Source: Zarea fungicola (taxonomy: Eukaryota > Ascomycota > Sordariomycetes > Hypocreales > Cordycipitaceae). Taken from it: a stretch of DNA of 64,000 nt. The stretch's first letter is position 1. Each line of letters opens with the position of its first letter. Shown piece after piece: positions 52,602-62,713 of this stretch. The notes beneath the pieces were generated by a model, which searched no databases, was not told where the DNA came from, and was given only the letters and a program-made list of their open reading frames with translations. The stretch covers positions 56,958 through 120,957 of the forward strand of contig FWCC01000024.1 of assembly GCA_900169235.1 (NCBI GenBank). Direction: 5' to 3'. The translations under genes and the position numbers were made by a program.

Positions 52602-53546
52602 ATGAATCGCTTCCTTGAGGTCAAATGTGTGGCAAGAAGGACAACAGTAGTGTCGCTACTTTTTCACCCTTCCCGACCTAGTTTCGCTGTCCCGGCCAGT
52701 CGAGCCCCTGGGCAGCGGTACTCAACGCGAATCTCCTACGACAATCTAACCGGAACGATATGGGATATACAGAAACAAGTAAAGAATGCCAGCGGCGTTG
52801 AGCTACAGAATATCATGACTACCCTGCATTATGATTCCCCCCTTGAAGTAAAGTCGCAGGATGGAAGCCAGCAGCCAAGATGGGGGTGGCCGATTTATCG
52901 CACAGCCTACGGGGACGATAAGAAGTTCAAGCGCTACATGAAAGCCTTTTTTGCTTCAATCGAAAATTCTCTTAACAGAGAGCTCGGTCCGGAGCTTAAA
53001 CCTTACATGGACTGGCCCGTCATTGAAGGTGCACACCTTGATGCTTTGTCCTCAGCAGGTGTCCGTCGCCAATTTGAAGAATGGGCATTGGAGCGGGGCG
53101 TAAGCCGTTTTGAGCCAGAGGGCTCAGCTAACTCAACGTCCTATTCCGGCGCGCGGTTTCACCACTGCCTCATGGTCGACAGACGCGCACTAGGCTCACT
53201 CGGCAGCAAAGAGCCGTTCATTGGTGTTGTACAGAAGAACTGGCCTCCGCAGTGGGATCCGGTATATCTTAAAGGCGAAACATCTCTTGTTCTGTCCGAG
53301 AGGCTCGACTTAATCGAGGGCAACCCGACCGAGGATGTAGGTTGGTTCTACATGCCAGTATACAACTTAGTTTGGGAGTATGATTGTATGTCTACAGCTG
53401 GCTATCAGTTTAACCAATGGGCTCCGAGACCTCCAGATGTCTTTGATTCAGATCTTTGGTATGAGGAAAAATGGAAGGGGGATGAGGAGGAAGGACATTC
53501 TAATGGCATAGAGCCTTGCCCTATACCATACACATATATAGACTGA
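52602..53546 (+). CDS. Fungal protein of unknown function (WGWPIYRTxY family)
   Basis: A single exon encoding 314 aa from this ATG; an upstream in-frame ATG at 52524 would add 26 residues. The first 40 residues are Arg/Ser-rich and nearly lack acids (RFLEVKCVARR, APGQRYSTR), resembling a mitochondrial presequence. The core has RWGWPIYRTAYGDDKKF, ARFHHCLMVDRRALGSL, FIGVVQKNWPP and a late GWFYMPVYNLVWEYD. This pattern recurs in a large, uncharacterised Sordariomycete family often found in multiple copies. No enzymatic motif is visible. The downstream spacer is AT-rich. The family recognition is from memory and tentative. Confidence 0.65.
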   Translation: MNRFLEVKCVARRTTVVSLLFHPSRPSFAVPASRAPGQRYSTRISYDNLTGTIWDIQKQVKNASGVELQNIMTTLHYDSPLEVKSQDGSQQPRWGWPIYRTAYGDDKKFKRYMKAFFASIENSLNRELGPELKPYMDWPVIEGAHLDALSSAGVRRQFEEWALERGVSRFEPEGSANSTSYSGARFHHCLMVDRRALGSLGSKEPFIGVVQKNWPPQWDPVYLKGETSLVLSERLDLIEGNPTEDVGWFYMPVYNLVWEYDCMSTAGYQFNQWAPRPPDVFDSDLWYEEKWKGDEEEGHSNGIEPCPIPYTYID

Positions 53547-53741
53547 CTTTATATCTAGTATGCTTAAGGTCTCGACTGGTATTTAGGCCCATAAGTCTAT
53601 TATCTAGTCAAAGTAGAAGTTTTTAGTAGGGCGATACATGCTTTTAATAGAGAGAAAGGTATATAAAGGCACTTTGAGAAAGACGTTTATAGAGCCGAGA
53701 AGGTGTTTTTATATTTGCGGCGTTAAATCGGGTCTTAAGCC

Positions 53742-54710
53742 TCACAATAATGCTATTAGAGCATCCAAAGTTTGGCTCACTTGCTCGCCACACTCAATGT
53801 GCGTCCAATGCCCACAGTCCAACACTTTGGCAGTCAGGTTCGGCACCCACTCAGCAAGCATCTGCTTCTGCGGTGCCATGGACTGTCCATTCGCCACGAT
53901 AACGCTCGGCTGCTGCAAGTTGACATCGGCAATGGCAGCCTCGCCAGGCGTTGATTTATTGCTGATCAGCATGTGATACCAACGAGTTGCGCCTTTGTAC
54001 CCGTCCTTGACGCCAAACGCGGCTAGGTGCTTCTCCTGCAGCTCTGGAGTATACCATTTTCCAACAGGTAGCTTATGGTCCTCGGTTACAAATTGCTTCA
54101 TCGCACCCAACGGGTGAAACAACTTCATCCATGCATTTTGGTCCTGCGCAAAGAGGAGGCTCATGGCCGACTCTGCATGTGCCTCCAACAGTGAGTGCGG
54201 GTCCTCGTCACCTCCCATCCAAGAAATGTAGCCAAACATTTCAAATCCTACAGCCTTCTTGGTCATTTGTTGGATCATGTCAATGTCAAACTCCCGTCCT
54301 GGCTTGCCTGATCCGACCGCCAGAAATGCCAATGCGCTGAATCGGCTGGGGTAGTACGCCGCGAGCCGACCGAGAAAATTGGCCCCGAAGTCGTGGCCGA
54401 CGCCGATGACGGAAGTAACCTGTAAGTGGTCGAGGAGCTGCGCAATGTCGTCGCTCATGCCCTTGAATGTGTAGCAGTCCACGCCATCTGGCTTGCTGCT
54501 CCGGCCGTAGCCCAGCAGGTCCGGCGCTATGACGCCATGGCCATTCTCCGAAAAGTAGGAGAGCTGCAGTGCCCAATCGTCTGCATGCGACGGGAACCCG
54601 TGGAGGAATAAAAGTGTCGTTTTGGTGCTGACTTTTGCGGGGGAGTATAAGTACGAGTATGTATACCCGCGAGTGGTCTTGAATGTCTGGCGTTCACAGA
54701 GACTCATCAT
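53742..54710 (-). CDS. Epoxide-hydrolase-like alpha/beta hydrolase
   Basis: A single exon encoding 322 aa. The oxyanion motif is LHGFPS (37-41), and the nucleophile elbow GHDFGA has Asp107, as in soluble epoxide hydrolases and haloalkane dehalogenases rather than serine esterases. GYGRSSKP and PDLLGYG are typical strand-4 surroundings. The catalytic His is H301 in CGHWTHIE. The usual acid position after strand 7 reads NGQSMAPQ without Asp, so the acid residue may be displaced or activity altered. A lid with YISWMGG contains a candidate Tyr. It is probably cytosolic. The ATG at 54710 is the first true ATG; the open frame upstream starts at TTG only. Confidence 0.82.
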   Translation of the reverse strand: MMSLCERQTFKTTRGYTYSYLYSPAKVSTKTTLLFLHGFPSHADDWALQLSYFSENGHGVIAPDLLGYGRSSKPDGVDCYTFKGMSDDIAQLLDHLQVTSVIGVGHDFGANFLGRLAAYYPSRFSALAFLAVGSGKPGREFDIDMIQQMTKKAVGFEMFGYISWMGGDEDPHSLLEAHAESAMSLLFAQDQNAWMKLFHPLGAMKQFVTEDHKLPVGKWYTPELQEKHLAAFGVKDGYKGATRWYHMLISNKSTPGEAAIADVNLQQPSVIVANGQSMAPQKQMLAEWVPNLTAKVLDCGHWTHIECGEQVSQTLDALIALL

Positions 54711-55143
54711 GACGTTTGTGTATGCAAATGCCAAGTATTTTCAAGTTGCAAGGCTAGCGGCGGAATGGGCATCAGGCATCACCGGCTTGATGCCTGGCAG
54801 CGAGAGCCTTTATTCTGTGCTAGTGCACGAAATAGGGCCAAAAAGGGCAGACACAAGAGAGAATGGGGTTAATACAGGCTTTGGCAGCCTGATTCACACG
54901 GAAGTCTTAGACTGGTGAAGCAAGTCTTGGCACATGAACGGAACCCATCACGGTGCTTGCAGCAGATTCAACGGCGTCAGACTAGAGCTAGGAATTATAA
55001 TTAAAAATTTCGTATATGATTTTAATACTATAGTAGGTCGAGACACAAGTTTAGTTCACTTTCATTAAATATTCCATTAACCCCTGCGTCCCCTCTTTGC
55101 TGAACAGCATGTCAGTCGTGAGAGCCAATGTTATTAGGATGCG
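54711..55143. other. Spacer, hydrolase promoter / receptor 3' flank
   Basis: 433 bp; no gene recognised. Confidence 0.5.
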
Positions 55144-56692
55144 CTAGACAGCCTCGTTGTGACTGTGCCCTCTGGTGCCGCTTCTCTGTGTTTGGAGGGA
55201 TACAAGCTGTACCTCATCATGATCCAAATACTTTACAGTGAATGGCTTCGGCAGCCAAGCCCGATCTGCTTTGGCAAGCCCACTTTCTTCGTCGCTGCCT
55301 TGGTCATTATTACGTCTCACGGCTAGCTTCGCGTATTTATCGTCCCTTTCAGCCACATTCTTACCTCCATTGCTATCGTGGCCGACCGTTTCCCGGATGC
55401 GAGGGAATATGTGCATGAGGAGAAGCCTGAGCGACGGCAGACAGACGCAGATCAGGCTGGAATTGATCTCTGCATCCGACCAGATGCCGACCTCGAAGAA
55501 ATCGTATGTAGGGTTCGGTATTGTATATCGAAACGTGAGGAGTGACTTTAATCGAAGAATGCTGACAATTGTGACGCTGGGATGTGTAAGTCAAAATTGA
55601 TGCAGCAAAATGGGTGGAAACGACGGCATGGGGAAATAACTCACAAGGTGCCAGCAGCGAACATCAAAGCAACTCCAAGCTTCTTCTTCCAGCTCAGTGT
55701 TAAAATGCGAATCTGCCAAAGTGGAATAGCAAGCATCCATAGATCGAGTACGATACTAATGATGGCATAGGACCACGAAAAGGCATTAATATCCACGCAG
55801 TGGCCCTTGTGCAAACCATCCCACTTCAACCAAAAGTAGCTCATCGGCGTGCACTGAAAAATGGCCACAAGACTGGACGCGACTCCAGAGAGCACATTAA
55901 AGGCAATCGTTGCCTCCAGCAAGCGACGCACCCCGGTTCCCGGAAAGATGCGTCTGTAAAAGAACAGCAAAGCCAGTTTGGCGAGCCAAACAGCGGTAAA
56001 GTAAATGATCTCATTTGCAAAGAAGTAGCGTCCAAAATCTGTAATTTGATCTGGCGTCAAGGTCCACACATCGCGTCCTATACCACTGAGAGGCAGAAAG
56101 TGGCTGTTGATGATGGTTCCGGGGATGCCAAATAGGAGAGTAGCAAGCGTGAGCCAGTCGTCGAGGCCAAGCTCCATGCCTGCGTAGAGCTTATAGGCAA
56201 ACCGCTGAATGACGAAAAGGGCGGCAACTACAACAAGTGTTATACTTATAACACGGTACTCTCCGGAGCGATCTCTGATGGGTCTCTGACAAGCTGTCTG
56301 AGTAGCGTTGAGGGTTACTAGACAAAGGTTCGGGGTTAGTCACGGCGCTGTTTTATACTGAACCGAGTATATAATAAAGAAATACCTAGGGCATCCTTTA
56401 TCGGGCATTGTTTTCCAACGCAGCTCGTCATGTACTGGTTGAAGGGTACCGATTCGCAAATGCAGGTCACGTTTGTGGGAGCACACGCGACTGGGGACGG
56501 CGCCGCTGCGAAGCACCGTATCTAATCAACAAGACAAGGCTTAGCAAATGCAAAAAGAATTCATTCAATGATATAAACAGGTTGTCTTACAGCGCATTCT
56601 GGCAGTCCAAGAGCAGAACCCGCGGATGCCTGTGCCTCTACCCGGGCCATAAGGCAGGCCAACTGAAGTAGGAACACATAAAGCCACATCAT
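55144..56692 (-). CDS. CFEM-domain Pth11-like GPCR (fungal rhodopsin-like membrane protein)
   Basis: Four exons: 56692..56591, 56521..56386, 56317..55645 and 55576..55144. The introns are 56590..56522, 56385..56318 and 55644..55577, all GT..AG. The product is 447 aa. A signal peptide (1-21) leads to a CFEM domain (about 29-85) with the expected eight cysteines (LPECAIRCF, VTCICESV, CVGKQCP). Seven transmembrane helices follow, from ISITLVVVAALFVIQ to SLICVCLPSLRLLLM, with DDWLTLA, WLAKLALLFFYRRIF and YFWLKWDG characteristic of the Pth11-like family. The C-terminal tail is about 90 residues, charged and cytoplasmic. Such receptors sense surface or chemical cues and signal through cAMP or G proteins. 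The ligand is unknown. Confidence 0.88.
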
Positions 56693-59600
56693 TATGACAG
56701 GAATTTGCTTCGCGTAACCAATGACGATTTGATGTCCTGATCTAGGGGGAAAGATATAGAGATCACATCAGGCATAAAGTGGTGTTTGAGGAAATAAGGG
56801 GACAAGCAGAAGAATCAAGTGCAGAGATGTAAATGGTGGGACTAATCTGCAGAGATCGCCATTCGACCGACAGGAACTGAATTCACCCAACCCATCTGCA
56901 GGTCCTGCATATATACATAAAATGCACATCACTTAGCACACCAATCTTCCATGGTTTGGGTCCCCTCAGATCCCCCAGTGGCGCAAAAGGACGCAGCATG
57001 TCCGTCTCAACTGCGGGTGGGCGGTGGCAACAGTGTGGCACGAGACGTGGGCGTTGGAAGCCTTCACATCGTGAAACCGCCATGGCAGTGGACTAGTTGA
57101 AGGATGCACATGCAAAAGTTCTACGCTAACCCGGTTTATGATTCCGACTCGGCCGAAGGTTGCCACATGCTGCGGAAACTTCCATGGAACGTGGCTGGCA
57201 AAGCTGGACAGCTGGAACGCTTTGGCCCAAGTGATAAACAGGGCCGACCCGCAGAAAGAAAACGTTGAAGTGTGGGCGGGGGAGGAATAGTAAAGTCAAC
57301 TTTGCCTTGTTTGGGTAACCTGGCGAGAAGACTCCAGTTTCAGCTGCAGGGATGGAAGTGGTTCGGTGTGCAGTTGGGTCTTGCTGCTGGTGTCGTGGGC
57401 GAAATCCGAACCGTTTCGGGTGTGGCGGCGCTCATCCCACAGCATCAACCTCCAATAAGAGAACGGATGGCAAGTCGCCACATGGTATTTGCGTTGCTAT
57501 TGCCACTTAATCTTTGGTGACCTGCCGCATGTAGGGAATTTTATCGGCGTAGAAGCAGAATGACAAGAGGAATGACTGCATCCACGCAGCGACGACGCGA
57601 AGACTCCTGCAGCTGATTTCTCGCCATTTTCTGTCCTCAGCATATTAGAGCCATTATTGTACATGGAGGTCAACTATTATATATGTAATGTATAGCTAGC
57701 AATTTAACTGTCAAACAGGCCTTGTTAACCCGGCAGGGTTGGACTTTCACGTGCATTTCGCAGCTGGGACTGAGTCCAGGCCAATATTGCGCCAAAAAGC
57801 CTCTTTTGGTTTGTCACACGAGGATCCTTCTTGTTCTCTTTAAGCAAATTTACTGGCAAGGCTTTGGGGGTAGCTATAATAATATTCCAAATGGCCTGCC
57901 TAGAGTTTTAATCAAATACAGTGCAAATCTACACTGAAACGGCTTGAGGCACTGGAGCATCGAGCCAGGTTTCAAAACTACATATCAGGCTGTGCATACA
58001 CCAAGAGTTGGAAGACACCTCTACTGGTACCCTCGGTGTCTTAAATTCCTCACCAGTGCAATAATCCTAGCAATTCAGGACCCGTAATTCAGGGAGAGAG
58101 CTTTCAATGTGGCGTTATGCTCATTGTTCAAGTCGCCTCCCCACACTGCCACACTGACTTGGGACAAATGATCCACGACCGGATCAAGACATTGGCGGGA
58201 AGCAGCGGCTCTTGACTCGTACCCCTGACCATGTCTTTCAGAAAATGAGTCTCATCTCTGGCTATTCTGAAGACACGATCGTCGGTCCACTTGTGCCACT
58301 GTGGTCCCCAATGCTCGTCTATTGGAGCGGGGTGGGATATATTTGTCTATCCACACGCTTTTCTGATTGTCAGCAGCTCCTTCTTCCTTGGCATGATTTC
58401 CCATGAGCATAAGTCAATCTAAGAGGTGGCTGACATCCCATAATGAAGAGAAAGCAATTCCGGCTGTGCGGAACATGGCTGTCAAAGCGGCAGATGATGC
58501 GGCACGCGAGGATATGATGGCTCGAATAACTCGACTACATGATACATAGTGTTCATTTGTGGCCTTTGAGAATTGATTTGGCCCGCTTGGCCATCGGCTG
58601 TGTCGACAAGTCATGATATACCAGCTCTCAAGACGTTCAACCTGCTCAACTGTCAAACTTACCGTGCAGCTAACAGTTGCTACGGCTTTACGGTCAATCG
58701 AGAACTTTATAAAACCAAAACTAGATTGAGGGTGTGATTTTGTCGTCTTTTTCGTCTTTAGGTTAAGGGGCAATTTGCCATCAGAGTGGGTTTGCTTCGG
58801 CGTTCTGTTCTTCAGCGCCAGCTTGTGTGTCGGTGCCGCTCCGGCAGCCTATCCTTTACAAGAGTGGATACAAATTCTTGCAAAGTAAAACGGGAACCGT
58901 CAGTTCAAGCCTAGTTTCATGTTAGCAAGGAGGCATCTTATTACGAGACTCGAATGATGGTCGAGAATGACACATAACTGAGCGGCGTTCTCTCTGCGGC
59001 TGCTGCTCGCAGACAAACAACGTGTACCACTGAAATACATATATTTTGCTTCATTCAACTGATTATTCCATCTGAAACAGTTTATATCTATTTAAATACA
59101 TCTAGATTTGCTGAACATCATGGAAGATCGTTGGTCTTCGACTAAGTCAGCCGCAGGGAGAACTTATACTGTAACATTCCCAGCTTTCAGAAACAATTTT
59201 ATCTCATTTTACACACTAATACTATAACGAGATCCTGCAATTCAGCATGATCAATCGTGTGTAAGATTTGACGTTTGAGAGAAAGGCGATGAATAGTCTG
59301 GCCATAAAGGATATACTCAGCGAGATACCCGCGCGGGTGCCAAAAGGTAGAAACAGTGTAAGGGATTCCGATTCTTGGCATATGTTAGTGGTTCTCATGT
59401 ATGACTATAAATCAAACCTGATTGAGCTAGATTGCTGCGTTTCTGACAAGTAATTGGTGCCCTGAGTGCCATTTGCCATTGCATTCATCGTCTACCCGAG
59501 CAAGGCCCAACTTGACTTTATAGTATACATATTCTAATTCAGCTTTGATATTTCGTTATATTTATTAGTTTGAAGGATCATGTACGCGCCTTGATGATTA

Positions 59601-60650
59601 GGTGCCTGCATTCGAGTGTTGGTTCGACTCAATATCCGTTTAGCGGCCATAGAAAGTTTTTTTTTTGGTCACTTGTACGTGGCGCAATCAAAAGCTCATC
59701 GAGTGCTAAAAATCGATACAGAGAGTACATGGACAAGAAATAAGACAGACTATTTAGTTGGAACTGCCTCTATAAAAGAGCGTTTCTCTCTCACCGTGCT
59801 ATTTTTCACAGGAGAACCAAAAAAAGACTTCACGCTCACTACAGCTTTATTATTCTCTGCGTATCTGCGTCGGGGTCGCTGTTTTAACTAAACGGAAGCT
59901 TCCTCCGCTGTTCAAACACAATACAAGTGTATATCGCTGACGCTGCTCATTTTTACAGGTAACACATTAGTAAAATTACTATAATGAAGCTTTGTAAAAT
60001 ATTGAATACCAAACATTAAATTGATTATCAACTGCACATCTAGACCAATGTTATTTTTAGTCCAGTGTGCCGTGCTGAAACATTTTCAGTCAGGAAGCGG
60101 GGAGAGAAGGTGCGCCAGCGCTAAAGGATTGCTGTTCGAGCAGACGGCTGCGAACGCCAGCTTCGAGATCCAACAAGGCCCTTTGAACAGTTCTCGAGAA
60201 TCATAGATGTCGAGTTCGGTGTTCAACACAGTTCTGACGAAAGCGCCAGTCTCATGTGCTGCTGCCCGCGAGCCTTGGACGTCAGTGTGTACTCTCGCCC
60301 TAGTCCAGTGCGACCCGTTCCAAGCACGCAGCCTGCACCGTTAGGTTCAGCATTTATTCAGATCAAAAGTCCGCTATGTTGCCATATGCCTGCTTGTATT
60401 GGGTCTTTAGGCTGTGCTGCATCTCGAGTCGGGTCCTTATGCCGCCTGGAAGAAGCCCTGGGGATGATTGGCCATGACATATGTAGCTAACCGCTGTGGT
60501 GGGGAGCTTACCCTCACAGCTCCTCACCGGCACTGTTCCTCTATGGACCAAGTTTCTGCTCCTTTCTGAGGAAGTCGTTATTACCATTGTATTCATGACA
60601 CCTGATTGCCCTGATTTTCGACCAAACTCTGTTCACTGTAGGCCATAGCT
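56693..60650. other. Long gene-poor region
   Basis: About 4 kb without a supportable gene. Short frames (57272, 58414, 60021) have no recognisable motif. AT-rich blocks lie at 59030-59120 and 59900-60060. It ends with the promoter of the SesB-like gene. Confidence 0.5.
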
Positions 60651-61904
60651 ATGCTGGCCAAAGTGAAGAGATGGAAACGTGGGGCAAGTGCACATATTAG
60701 AGGCACCGTCCAACCTGCTTCTTCATCGGACAAGATCACGGTGGCCGAGCCACTGGAAGCTCCAGAGCGAGCCGACAATGACGATTTTGTATTTCCAGAT
60801 GGGGTCAAAGTTCTGTACGACTCAGCCGACGCAGTCCTGGATGTTTGCTTCATCCACGGCTTAACGGGCAACCGCGAGAGCACGTGGACAGTGAGAGGGC
60901 AAGACGCGCCATGGCCGGCGCTCCTTTTAGCATCAATTCTCAGCGCGCGAATATTGACATACGGCTTCAATGCATACTATGTGAGAAAGAGAGCGGCTGT
61001 TCCATCGGTGAATCGGCTCCTTGATCACGCGACAAACTTCCTTCTCGACTTGACAAACGACCGGGCGTTGTGCAAGCGAATAGGGCGGCCACTGATCGTT
61101 GTCGCGCACAGCTTAGGTGGTCTGGTATGCAAGCAGGCTGTACTGCTTTCACGGAACCACCCAGACGCTCACTTCCATGACATGTTTGACTCGCTCAAGG
61201 GGATCGTATTTATGGGCACACCTCACAGAGGCTCATGGATGGCCAACTGGGCTTCCATACCAGCCCGCACACTCAGCATATTTCGGTCCACCAATAAGTC
61301 TCTCCTGGAAATTCTGGAAACAGAGAACGAGTTCCTAGAGTCAATTCAAGATGATTTTTTATCGATGCTACGGCAGCAGCTTCAGCAGGGCAAGGTTGTT
61401 GAAATCGCATGCTTCTTTGAAGAACAGCCCACGTTTGGGACAATGCCGATTGTGCTCAAGGAGTCGGCTATTTTGGACGGATATAGGCATTACAGCATTT
61501 ACGCAACGCACGCAGGCATGGTCAAATTTGCCTCGGCAGAGGAAACGGGATTTAAAAGGGTCTCGGGTGAGTTGTTACGATGGCAGGAATCGATCACAGC
61601 GCCAAAGCCAAGGCCGGCGACGCGCCAGAGGCAGCCGAGGATGCCTCATGCTACTGCCAAGCTTAAAAACATAAAGGCAGGCGATCGCTCGACGCAAGTG
61701 GTTGGGGGTGAGCGTGTCAATGCAGAGGGATTCACTACAGGAGCAGATTCACTTCAGATATTCTCGCCTGATGCGGAAAAGGTGCTGGCGGCGTTCCAGG
61801 CGGCGTCCATTCCGACGCCGGATGCTGAGGACTTGTTGGAAGGGGCGGAAGACAATGAGGATGAAACGACCATGGTCCTTGCCACCAGTCAGATGTCTAG
61901 ATAG
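60651..61904 (+). CDS. SesB-like alpha/beta hydrolase with C-terminal two-repeat amyloid-like motif
   Basis: A single exon encoding 417 aa. Residues 55-310 are the lipase-like domain found at the N-terminus of fungal NLR proteins and in SesB: VLDVCFIHGLTGNRESTW, RILTYGFNAYYV, VAHSLGGLVCKQAVLLS (Ser in HSLGG), GIVFMGTPHRGS and YATHAGMVKF with the presumed His. No NACHT/NB-ARC or repeat domain follows. Instead, after a Pro/Arg-rich linker, residues 337-372 contain NIKAGDRSTQVV and GFTTGADSLQIF, exactly 20 residues apart. The nearby small gene carries the same double motif. In known fungal systems, SesB-like lipases paired with such motifs are cell-death effectors or partners; that role here is inference. 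Confidence 0.82.
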   Translation: MLAKVKRWKRGASAHIRGTVQPASSSDKITVAEPLEAPERADNDDFVFPDGVKVLYDSADAVLDVCFIHGLTGNRESTWTVRGQDAPWPALLLASILSARILTYGFNAYYVRKRAAVPSVNRLLDHATNFLLDLTNDRALCKRIGRPLIVVAHSLGGLVCKQAVLLSRNHPDAHFHDMFDSLKGIVFMGTPHRGSWMANWASIPARTLSIFRSTNKSLLEILETENEFLESIQDDFLSMLRQQLQQGKVVEIACFFEEQPTFGTMPIVLKESAILDGYRHYSIYATHAGMVKFASAEETGFKRVSGELLRWQESITAPKPRPATRQRQPRMPHATAKLKNIKAGDRSTQVVGGERVNAEGFTTGADSLQIFSPDAEKVLAAFQAASIPTPDAEDLLEGAEDNEDETTMVLATSQMSR

Positions 61905-62380
61905 TACATGTAAACATGCAAAGACATGTGCTGCTGTCCCGTCGTGAGTATTCGCCGTGTGTCGTGCTTGGCTAGCATTGGCGGCGGGGTTTATTGAGCA
62001 TCTGCGTTCGCATTTTGACAGCGTCTAGCAATACGAAAGGAGTCACATATCCTCGCCCGTACTCGTTTATGATTATCAGAAAGTAAATATGGCATCATAG
62101 ACTAGAAATGTGTGTTTTTTTTTTTAAAAAAAAAAGTAGGGGTATTAACTCTTGATGGAATTGAAATTACTCGGTGCTGTGCTATCCCGGCATGGCCAAA
62201 ATGAATGGTGTCAACCTCCAACCTCGCCACATACATTGTCATGCTTCCTGCTGCGACTTGCATCCCACATTTTCGGTGACTTTGTTCTTTCAAGTTTCGT
62301 ATGGAAAAATAAATGTGCGGTTTAAAGTTGTTGCTGTGGCTAAAATTACACGACACAATCTCCGACCCTGACACCCGTGG
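61905..62380. other. Convergent spacer of the SesB-like pair
   Basis: 476 bp between two tail-to-tail genes. A poly-T/poly-A hairpin (T-run then A-run) at 62115-62134 may act in 3'-end formation. Confidence 0.45.
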
Positions 62381-62713
62381 TCATTGACTCCCAAGCTTTT
62401 GACCGCCACCAAACCGGTTTCCAAAGGCGGCCCTTTGTGAGCCACTTCCCTGCGCCGCTTGTGTCTGTTGGCGAATGGTGAGGAACTTGGACAGCTCGGC
62501 CAGGGCAGATTCATCCCAGGCGCCAATGACTTGCCAGGAATCGACGCCAGCCTCTACGCCATCCGCATCGTAGACATGATCCTTGGTTGAGACTAAGAGC
62601 TGGACGCTGTTATCCCCAGCTTTGATATCTTTGAGCTTGTGTGTTGGCACCGAAGGCACAACGTCGTCGTCCAGCGACGCGTCCACATGCCGATCTGGAG
62701 CGCTGGCGGGCAT
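62381..62713 (-). CDS. Small protein carrying the same two-repeat motif as the SesB-like hydrolase
   Basis: A single-exon 110-aa frame starting at ATG 62713. An acidic N-terminus (residues 11-18) leads to HKLKDIKAGDNSVQLL (25-40) and GVEAGVDSWQVIG (52-64). The Gly, Ser and Gln of the two repeats are spaced 23 residues apart. The region aligns over about 50 residues with 336-386 of the neighbouring hydrolase (KLKNIKAGD vs KLKDIKAGD). The C-terminal 35 residues are Gln/Gly/Ser-rich. There is no effector or NLR domain and no obvious upstream exon. It could be an amyloid seed or regulator for the hydrolase, or the relic of a larger partner. The gene call rests on the shared motif. Confidence 0.6.
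   Translation of the reverse strand: MPASAPDRHVDASLDDDVVPSVPTHKLKDIKAGDNSVQLLVSTKDHVYDADGVEAGVDSWQVIGAWDESALAELSKFLTIRQQTQAAQGSGSQRAAFGNRFGGGQKLGSQ

Noticed and set aside
58414..58773. 119-aa minus-strand frame
   Set aside because: No recognisable motif, poor composition and no splice partners; treated as non-coding.
59600..59650. GGTTCGACTC-like tRNA B-box
   Set aside because: No A-box, cloverleaf or acceptor stem could be traced.
60651..61904. N-terminal fragment of an NLR
   Set aside because: The frame ends properly after a distinct C-terminal motif, and no NACHT/NB-ARC or repeat sequence follows within 2 kb.
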